From positions 1 to 11,911 of the forward strand of contig JBAYQE010000080.1 in NCBI GenBank assembly GCA_041677345.1: a stretch of 11,911 nucleotides of DNA, in the 5' to 3' direction. The notes beneath the pieces are model-generated. The model was not told the origin of the DNA. It made no database searches and saw only the letters and a program-made list of their open reading frames with translations. Source of the stretch: JALOAT01 sp041677345 (GTDB taxonomy: Bacteria; Pseudomonadota; Gammaproteobacteria; Thiohalomonadales; Thiohalomonadaceae). Positions within the stretch are counted from its first letter, which is position 1. Every line of letters begins with the position of its first letter. Made by a program: the position numbers and the translations under genes. Shown piece by piece: positions 6,785-11,911 of the stretch.

Positions 6785-7900
6785 ATGAACTTCGAACTGC
6801 ACACCACTGACGGCCAGGCCCGGCGCGGGCGGCTGGTATTCCCCCGCGGCACGGTGGAGACGCCGGCGTTCATGCCGGTGGGCACCTATGGCACGGTGAA
6901 GGCCATGACGCCGGAGGAGCTGCGCGAGATCGGCGCGGAGATCATTCTCGGTAACACCTTCCACCTCATGCTGCGCCCGGGCACGGAGGTGATCCGCGCC
7001 CACGGCGACCTGCACGATTTCATGCACTGGTCCGGTCCCATCCTCACCGACTCGGGCGGCTTCCAGGTATTCAGCCTGGGCAAGATGCGCAAGATCAGGG
7101 AGGAGGGCGTGACCTTCCAGTCGCCCGTGGACGGTTCCAGGGTGTTCATGGGGCCGGAGGAATCCATGGCGGTGCAGCGGGCGCTGGGTTCGGACATCGT
7201 CATGATCTTCGACGAGTGCACGCCGTACCCGGCCACCGAGGAGCAGGCGCGTTTTTCCATGGAGCTGTCCCTGCGCTGGGCCGAGCGCAGCAAGCGCGCT
7301 CACGGCGACAACCCCAATGCCCTGTTCGGCATCGTGCAGGGCGGCATGTACCCGCACCTGCGCCGCGAATCGGCCGAGGGCCTCATGAAAATCGGCTTCG
7401 ACGGCTACGCCATCGGCGGGCTGTCCGTGGGCGAGCCCAAGCACGAGATGATGGCCACCCTGGAAGCGGTCACGCCCATGCTGCCCAAGGACCGGCCACG
7501 CTACCTCATGGGCGTGGGCACGCCCGAGGACATCGTGGAGGCGGCGCGCCGCGGCGTGGACATGTTCGATTGCGTGCTGCCCACCCGCAACGCGCGCAAC
7601 GGGCATTTGTTTACGCGTTTCGGCAACGTGAAGATCCGCAACGCCGTGCACCAGTACGACACCAGCCCGCTGGATCCGGAGTGCGGTTGCTATACCTGCC
7701 GCAACTACAGCCGCAGCTACCTGCGTCACCTGGACCGCACCAATGAGATCCTGGGCGCTCGGCTCAACACCATTCACAATCTCTACTATTACCAGGAACT
7801 GATGAAAGGCCTGCGTGACGCCATCGCCGCCGGTCGCCTCGACGGGTTCGTCGCAGGGTTTTATGAGCGGCGCGGACAACCCGTACCGCCTATGCCATAA
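6785..7900 (+). CDS. tgt: Queuine tRNA-guanine transglycosylase
   Basis: Tgt swaps guanine 34 of GUN-anticodon tRNAs (Asp, Asn, His, Tyr) for preQ1, the step before QueA. The protein has 371 residues against 375 in E. coli. The key residues are present: D89 in LTDSGGFQVFSL, the nucleophile D262 in DMFDCVLPTR (259-268), GIVQGG and GGLSVGEP around the base-binding pocket, and the zinc site C300-x-C302-x2-C305 with H331 in NTIHNLYYY. The ATG at 6785 begins MNFELHTTDG as the family does. An upstream GTG at 6677 would add 36 residues encoded by the repeat element and is rejected. There is no clear Shine-Dalgarno sequence before 6785 (TCTTCTTCCAA), so initiation may be weak or depend on the flanking RNA structure. 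It is separated from queA by 172 bp. Confidence 0.98.
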   Translation: MNFELHTTDGQARRGRLVFPRGTVETPAFMPVGTYGTVKAMTPEELREIGAEIILGNTFHLMLRPGTEVIRAHGDLHDFMHWSGPILTDSGGFQVFSLGKMRKIREEGVTFQSPVDGSRVFMGPEESMAVQRALGSDIVMIFDECTPYPATEEQARFSMELSLRWAERSKRAHGDNPNALFGIVQGGMYPHLRRESAEGLMKIGFDGYAIGGLSVGEPKHEMMATLEAVTPMLPKDRPRYLMGVGTPEDIVEAARRGVDMFDCVLPTRNARNGHLFTRFGNVKIRNAVHQYDTSPLDPECGCYTCRNYSRSYLRHLDRTNEILGARLNTIHNLYYYQELMKGLRDAIAAGRLDGFVAGFYERRGQPVPPMP

Positions 7901-7901
7901 T
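7873..7901 (+). promoter_or_regulatory. Possible sigma70 promoter for yajC-secD-secF inside the end of tgt
   Basis: CGGACA (7873-7878) and CATAAT (7896-7901) are 17 bp apart, with four and five matches to the TTGACA and TATAAT consensus. The -10 box overlaps the tgt stop codon, and yajC starts 73 bp further on. It would let the Sec genes be expressed apart from queA-tgt, which the repeat-filled queA-tgt spacer might otherwise weaken (inference). Confidence 0.45.
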
Positions 7902-7973
7902 GACGCGCCCCCGCGGCGCGGGTGTGCAGAACGCGGCGCGCCGAGAGCAAGAATCAACAAGCGGAGACCCATC

Positions 7974-8306
7974 ATGAGCTTTTTCATTTCCGACGCCTTC
8001 GCCCAGGCCGCCCCCCAGGCACAGCAGCCCGGCATTCTCGAGGCCCTGTTGCCGTTCATCATTCTTTTTGTGGTGTTCTATTTCCTGCTCATCCGTCCCC
8101 AACAGAAGCGTGTGAAGGAACACAAGAAAATGGTCGGGGCCCTTTCCAAGGGTGACGAGGTGGTTACCCAGGGCGGCGTGTACGGCCGCATCACCGAGGC
8201 CAGCGAGAACCATGTGGAACTCGAGATCGCCGACGGTGTCAAGGTGAAGGTGCAGCGCCAGTCCGTCGCCAGCGTCCTGCCCAAGGGCACCATCAAGAGC
8301 CTGTAA
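7974..8306 (+). CDS. yajC: Sec translocon accessory protein YajC
   Basis: YajC is a small inner-membrane protein found with SecD and SecF in the holo-translocon. The product has 110 residues, the same as E. coli YajC. It has a short N-terminal segment rich in Ala and Gln, one membrane helix at about 22-40 (LEALLPFIILFVVFYFLLI), the signature RPQQKRVKEHKKM just after it, and a small cytoplasmic beta domain with GDEVVTQGGVYGRI and VKVKVQRQSV. The ATG at 7974 is preceded by GCGGAGA at a good distance. An in-frame start at 7815 would lie inside tgt and add non-family sequence. It lies 73 bp after tgt and 68 bp before secD. Confidence 0.97.
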   Translation: MSFFISDAFAQAAPQAQQPGILEALLPFIILFVVFYFLLIRPQQKRVKEHKKMVGALSKGDEVVTQGGVYGRITEASENHVELEIADGVKVKVQRQSVASVLPKGTIKSL

Positions 8307-8328
8307 CGGGCCGTCGCAAGGTTCAGTG

Positions 8329-8362
8329 GCCGCCGCCGCGCCATGCGGCGGCACGCGTTTTT
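8329..8362 (+). terminator. Stem-loop with T run between yajC and secD (attenuator-like)
   Basis: GCCGCCGC (8329-8336) pairs exactly with GCGGCGGC (8345-8352) around an 8-base loop. A T5 run (8358-8362) comes 5 bases after the stem. It has the look of a weak intrinsic terminator, but it lies inside an operon, so partial termination or mRNA stabilisation, setting the ratio of YajC to SecDF, is the likely role if it acts at all. The gap between stem and T run lowers confidence in termination. Confidence 0.4.
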
Positions 8363-8374
8363 GAAGGGTCGGTC

Positions 8375-10228
8375 ATGAATTACCCCCTCTGGAAGAAACT
8401 CATCGTTGTCGTCGCACTGGTCACCGGCATCCTGTATGCGCTGCCCAACCTCTACGGTGACGATCCGGCAGTACAGATCTCCGCCAGCGGCGGCGGGCAG
8501 GTCGGTTCCGACTTGGGCAAGGATGTACGTGCGCTGCTCGCAGAGCGGGGCTTCGTCCCCAAGTCGGAGGAAGGCATTCCCGAAGGCGTGCTGTTCCGGT
8601 TCGATTCCACCGACGTGCAGCTACAGGCCTACGACGCCATCCGCGAAACCTTGAGCAGCAATTACACCGTCGCCCTCAACCTGGCGCCGGCCACACCCTC
8701 TTGGCTCGCCAGCCTGGGCGCCGAGCCCATGTACCTGGGTCTCGACCTGCGCGGCGGCGTGCACTTTCTGCTGGAAGTGGACACCCAGGCCGCCATCGTG
8801 CAGGCGATGGAACGCTACGTCAGCGACCTGCGCACCCTGCTGCGTGACGAGAAGATTCGCTATCTCACCGTCACCATCGAGGGTGAGCGCCTGCAGATCC
8901 GTTTCCGCGACGCCGATGCTGCCGAGAAAGCGGACGACCTCATGCGTCGCACCTACCGCGAGTTGTCCTTCTCCAGCAGCGAACAGGACGGCACGCCGGT
9001 CATTTACGCCACCATCACCGAGGCCACGCTGCGCGAGACACAGCAGTTCGCCGTGCAGCAGAACATCACCACACTGCGCAACCGGGTGGATGAACTGGGT
9101 GTGGCCGAGCCCATCATCCAGCGTGCCGGCGAGAACCGCATCGTGGTGCAGCTGCCGGGTGTGCAGGACACGGCTCGCGCCAAGGACATCCTGGGCGCCA
9201 CCGCCACCCTGGAATACCGGCTGGTGGATGAGCAGGCCGACGTAGCCGCCGCCCTCGCTGGGCGGGTGCCCCCGAGCTCACGCCTCTACCGCAGCCGCGA
9301 CGGCGAACCCGTGGTATTGAAGAAAGACATCATCATTACCGGCGACCAGGTGGTGGACGCCGCCTCGGGTTTCGATTCACAGACCGGCGAGCCGCTGGTC
9401 AGCGTCACGCTCGACGGCCAGGGCGCACGCCGCATGAGCGACACCACACGCGACAACATCGGCAAGCGCATGGCGGTGGTGTTCATCGAGACCAAGACCG
9501 AGGTGCGCACCGTGGACGGCGTGCCGCAGCGCACCACGCGCAAGACCGAGGAGGTCATCTCGGTCGCTGTGATCCGTGACCACTTCAGCAAGCGCTTCCA
9601 GACCACCGGTCTCGACAGCCCGCAGGAAGCCCGCAACCTGGCGCTGCTGCTGCGCGCCGGTGCCCTCGCCGCGCCCATGCAGATCGTGGAAGAGCGTACC
9701 GTCGGTCCCAGCCTCGGTCAGGAGAACATCAGCCGTGGCATCAACGCCAATATCTACGGCTTCACCGCCATTGCCCTGTTCATGCTTGTGTACTACCGCC
9801 TGTTCGGCGTTTTCTCGGTGACGGCGCTGGCGGCCAACGGCGTGCTGCTGATTGCGGTGCTGTCGATGCTCCAGGCGACCCTGACCCTGCCCGGCATGGC
9901 GGCCATCGCGCTCACCATCGGTATGGCCATCGACGCCAACGTGCTCATCAACGAACGTATCCGTGAGGAACTGCGTGCAGGCATGTCGCCACGCACCGCC
10001 ATCGACCTGGGCTACCAGCGGGCGTTCGGGACCATCCTGGACTCGAACATCACCACCCTCATCGCGGGCATCGCGTTGTTCTGGCTGGGCTCGGGCCCGG
10101 TGCGCGGCTTCGCCGTGGTGCTGTGCGTGGGCATCCTGACGTCCATGTTCAGTGCCATCATGGTGTCACGCCTGTTGGCGCAACTCTTCTACGGCCGCAA
10201 GGCACGTGTCACCCACGTGTCCATCTAA
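8375..10228 (+). CDS. secD: Protein translocase subunit SecD
   Basis: SecD and SecF form an RND-type inner-membrane complex that uses proton flow to pull exported proteins through SecYEG on the periplasmic side. The product has 617 residues (E. coli 615). There is an N-terminal helix (MNYPLWKKLIVVVALVTGILYALPNLYG), a large periplasmic region with LGLDLRGGVHFLLEVD (from about 121), a segment NITTLRNRVDELGVAEPIIQRAGENRIVVQLPG typical of the P1 domain, and a C-terminal block of five helices from about 455 to 600. The conserved membrane aspartate is D520 in GMAIDANVLINERIREE, matching D519 of E. coli. The ATG at 8375 gives the canonical N-terminus. secF begins 15 bp after its stop. Confidence 0.98.
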   Translation: MNYPLWKKLIVVVALVTGILYALPNLYGDDPAVQISASGGGQVGSDLGKDVRALLAERGFVPKSEEGIPEGVLFRFDSTDVQLQAYDAIRETLSSNYTVALNLAPATPSWLASLGAEPMYLGLDLRGGVHFLLEVDTQAAIVQAMERYVSDLRTLLRDEKIRYLTVTIEGERLQIRFRDADAAEKADDLMRRTYRELSFSSSEQDGTPVIYATITEATLRETQQFAVQQNITTLRNRVDELGVAEPIIQRAGENRIVVQLPGVQDTARAKDILGATATLEYRLVDEQADVAAALAGRVPPSSRLYRSRDGEPVVLKKDIIITGDQVVDAASGFDSQTGEPLVSVTLDGQGARRMSDTTRDNIGKRMAVVFIETKTEVRTVDGVPQRTTRKTEEVISVAVIRDHFSKRFQTTGLDSPQEARNLALLLRAGALAAPMQIVEERTVGPSLGQENISRGINANIYGFTAIALFMLVYYRLFGVFSVTALAANGVLLIAVLSMLQATLTLPGMAAIALTIGMAIDANVLINERIREELRAGMSPRTAIDLGYQRAFGTILDSNITTLIAGIALFWLGSGPVRGFAVVLCVGILTSMFSAIMVSRLLAQLFYGRKARVTHVSI

Positions 10229-10243
10229 GCGGGAGTCCGGACC

Positions 10244-11173
10244 ATGGAATTTTTCAAGATCAAGCATGACATCCCGTTCATGAGCTACGGGAGGTTGACC
10301 ACGACAATCTCGCTGGTCACCTTCATCATCGCCGTGGGCGCCATCCTGATCCGCGGCCTGAACCTGGGCGTGGACTTCACCGGCGGTACCGTCATGGAGG
10401 TCACGTATGCACAGCCGGCCAATGTGGACAGCATCCGTGGCGCACTGCAAAGCGAGGGCTTCGACGCCGCAGTGCAGCACATCGGCACCACCCGTGATGT
10501 GCTGATACGCCTGCCCGTCGACGAAGCCGGCAGCGACAAGGTGAGTGCCGAGGTGTTCCAGGTCCTGCGCCAGCAGGAACCCTCGGTGAAACTGATCCGG
10601 GTCGAGTTCGTTGGCCCGCAGGTGGGGCAGGAGCTGTATGAAAACGGCGGCCTGGCGCTGATCCTGGTGGCGGCCGGTATCATCATCTACCTCTCACTGC
10701 GTTTCGAATGGCGTCTTGCCGTCGCCGGCATCATCGCCAACATGCACGACGTCATCATCATCGTGGGCATGTTCGCGCTGTTCCAGTGGGAGGTCGACCT
10801 CACCGTGCTGGCGGCGATCCTGGCGGTACTCGGCTACTCCGTAAATGAGTCGGTGGTGGTGTTCGACCGCATCCGCGAGAACTTCCGCAAATTGCGCAAG
10901 GCCTCGGTGACCACCGTCATCGACAATGCCATCACACGCACCATGTCGCGCACCATCATCACCCACTTCTCCACGGAGTTGGCGGTACTGTCGGTGTTTT
11001 TCTTCGGCGGTGAGGCCCTGCACAACTTCGCCCTGGCGCTGACCATCGGCATCGTATTCGGCATTTACTCCTCGGTACTGGTAGCGAGTCCGATCGCCAT
11101 GTATCTCGGCGTTTCGCGTGAAAACCTCATGCCGGTCGAGAAAGAAGGGGCAGACCTGCCGGAACACCCGTAA
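10244..11173 (+). CDS. secF: Protein translocase subunit SecF
   Basis: This is the partner of SecD in the proton-driven export complex. The product has 309 residues (E. coli 323). Visible features are the first helix at about 18-37, the GVDFTGGTVMEV motif just after it, a periplasmic domain up to about 130, and five helices beginning at ENGGLALILVAAGIIIYLSLRFEW. HDVIIIVGMF, GYSVNESVVVFDRIRENFRKLR and FALALTIGIVFGIYSSVLVASPIAMYLG are all standard SecF blocks. The membrane position that is Asp in E. coli (NDS, from memory) is Glu202 here (NES). NES is, as recalled, a normal variant in beta- and some gammaproteobacteria, so activity is expected. GGGAG (10231-10235) lies 8 nt before the ATG. It is the last gene of the operon, followed by a strong terminator. 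Confidence 0.98.
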   Translation: MEFFKIKHDIPFMSYGRLTTTISLVTFIIAVGAILIRGLNLGVDFTGGTVMEVTYAQPANVDSIRGALQSEGFDAAVQHIGTTRDVLIRLPVDEAGSDKVSAEVFQVLRQQEPSVKLIRVEFVGPQVGQELYENGGLALILVAAGIIIYLSLRFEWRLAVAGIIANMHDVIIIVGMFALFQWEVDLTVLAAILAVLGYSVNESVVVFDRIRENFRKLRKASVTTVIDNAITRTMSRTIITHFSTELAVLSVFFFGGEALHNFALALTIGIVFGIYSSVLVASPIAMYLGVSRENLMPVEKEGADLPEHP

Positions 11174-11198
11174 CAGACCGAGTGCCCGCTTCAAACCA

Positions 11199-11229
11199 GA
11201 AGGCCCGCATCGCGCGGGCCTTCGCTTTT
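11199..11229 (+). terminator. Intrinsic terminator after secF
   Basis: GAAGGCCCGC (11199-11208) pairs perfectly with GCGGGCCTTC (11214-11223) over 10 bp around the loop ATCGC, followed by GCTTTT. It lies 26 bp after the secF stop and is the natural end of the yajC-secD-secF transcript. Confidence 0.9.
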
Positions 11230-11306
11230 GGGGGCGCGCCTTGAAGCAGCACGTTCGGCCATCCCCCGGCCATACAGGCGGATCGCAAACCGTGGTGATA
11301 TGGGCC

Positions 11307-11426
11307 CCTGCAGGAGCGGGTTGATGCCCGGAGGGTGCACCCGCCGCGATTCTCAACGTCACCGCCGTGGTATCGACAACCATTCGCGCCCGGTGCACCC
11401 TTCGGGCATAAAGGCGCGCCTACAGG
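11307..11426. repeat. BIME: inverted pair of 43-bp REP-like sequences
   Basis: The left copy (11307-11349) and the reverse complement of the right copy (11384-11426) align over their whole 43 bp. They share CCTGyAGG, then TTnATGCCCGnAGGGTGCACC, then GCGA at the end. Each copy holds a short GC-rich palindromic part, and the two are separated by 34 bp. This head-to-head layout is that of bacterial interspersed mosaic elements. REP copies are mobilised by RAYT (REP-associated tyrosine) transposases encoded elsewhere in the genome; none is in the window. The family differs from the repeat between queA and tgt. Confidence 0.85.
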
Positions 11427-11455
11427 TGGGGTTACTCCACCGTGGATGACTTCCC

Positions 11456-11481
11456 GTCACGAGCGGCCTCAGGCCGCGACT
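11456..11481. repeat. Third REP-like hairpin
   Basis: GCGGCC-TCA-GGCCGC (11463-11477) is a perfect 6-bp hairpin embedded in a context that read on the minus strand gives GTCGCGGCCTGAGGCCGCTC, a form common among gammaproteobacterial REP sequences. It is a single copy beside the inverted pair. No T run follows, so it is unlikely to be a terminator. Confidence 0.5.
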
Positions 11482-11628
11482 CCTTCGGCTCCGCTCATGC
11501 CGTTCGGACTGTGCCGTCGTCATCAGTTTTCCGAACAAAATCCGGCGATAACACTTGCTAATCAGCAGGATCATCAGCTATCGCCGCACATAAAAATCAT
11601 CCTTACCAAAGCTGCAGAACTCTTTTTA
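11482..11628. other. Non-coding stretch with a shift to higher A+T
   Basis: From about 11520 the base composition changes visibly to A+T-richer sequence, with runs such as AAAAATCATCC and CTTTTTATA. A frame open across the REP elements from 11335 to 11631 gives a low-complexity peptide rich in Pro and His, which looks like translated repeat DNA and is not called. Nothing else is recognised here. The end of the stretch could act as an UP element for the promoter that follows (inference). Confidence 0.4.
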
Positions 11629-11658
11629 TAGACTCTCACGCTGAGGGACCGGTATATT
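11629..11658 (+). promoter_or_regulatory. Sigma70-like promoter for the gene at the right edge
   Basis: TAGACT (11629-11634) and TATATT (11653-11658) are 18 bp apart, with four and five matches to consensus. A T-rich tract lies directly upstream. The start codon is 61 bp downstream, so the mRNA would have a leader of roughly 55 nt containing a small GC-rich palindrome near 11672-11684. Confidence 0.5.
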
Positions 11659-11719
11659 CGCCCTGCGTTGCGCCCCGCGCGGGCTCGGAATCAACGTTTT
11701 ATCCAGGGAAGGTTGTCTA

Positions 11720-11911
11720 ATGGCTTGGAGCCCAATTCGCACCAATCAACTTCTGTTCACCTATGGGGACATCCAGTGCTCCCCTGCTGAAATCCAGCAA
11801 CTCAATATGAAGCCCTTAACGGTTTTTACACCAAGAACCGTGCTGGACGGACCGTTGGCGGGCTATACGGTGTTGCTAACGGGAGGCGGAGTCACCCATG
11901 TGGTGCACTTC
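11720..11911 (+). CDS. Unidentified protein, N-terminal 64 codons only
   Basis: An open frame runs from ATG 11720 to the right edge, preceded by AGGGAAGG 7 nt upstream of the start. The translation begins MAWSPIRTNQLLFTYGD and continues with a segment IQCSPAEIQQLNMKPLTVFT, then VLDGPLAGYTVLLTGGGVTHVVHF. There is no signal peptide or membrane helix in the part seen. I do not recognise the family. The GC content (about 53 percent by eye) is lower than in the genes to the left, and codon use is less GC-biased, which may point to later acquisition. The upstream promoter and good ribosome binding site make it a likely real gene with its own control, unlinked to secF because of the terminator between them. 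Confidence 0.7.
   Translation, partial: MAWSPIRTNQLLFTYGDIQCSPAEIQQLNMKPLTVFTPRTVLDGPLAGYTVLLTGGGVTHVVHF

Noticed and set aside
5866..8062. Minus-strand open frames of 339 and 478 codons
   Set aside because: They are antisense to queA, tgt and yajC, all of which have full-length family matches. The translations look like mirrored coding sequence.
11335..11631. 98-codon open frame after secF
   Set aside because: It starts inside the left REP copy, runs through the right copy and the third hairpin, and gives low-complexity Pro/His-rich sequence. No ribosome binding site supports it.

Overview
The window looks like chromosomal DNA of a high-GC gammaproteobacterium. This rests on the gene order queA-tgt-yajC-secD-secF, the protein variants seen, and REP-type intergenic repeats. 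A Chromatiales/Ectothiorhodospiraceae-like host is a guess, not something the sequence proves.

Left part (1-5309, minus strand): a four-gene unit read right to left. It encodes a CsgD-like LuxR-family regulator, a SCO1/SenC copper-chaperone-like thioredoxin-fold protein, an exported protein joining a class I cytochrome c to a type 1 periplasmic binding-protein domain, and a very large secreted protein with SdrD-type and calcium-binding motifs that runs off the left edge. Spacings of 13 bp, -23 bp (overlap) and 57 bp support one operon. The products suggest a regulated envelope or extracellular system linking copper and heme redox chemistry to a large surface protein. Its substrate cannot be read from the sequence.

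Middle and right part (5551-11173, plus strand): queA and tgt make the queuosine modification of tRNA, and yajC, secD and secF encode the accessory complex of the Sec translocase. The order is the classical one, but queA and tgt are separated by a 172-bp spacer holding nested inverted repeats. A likely promoter inside the end of tgt could drive yajC-secDF separately. A strong intrinsic terminator follows secF.

Right edge (11174-11911): after the terminator come an inverted pair of 43-bp REP-like elements, a third REP-like hairpin, an A+T-richer stretch with a sigma70-like promoter, and the first 64 codons of an unidentified gene with lower GC than its surroundings.

The least ordinary parts are the left operon and the two repeat clusters. 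The queA-secF block is conventional.
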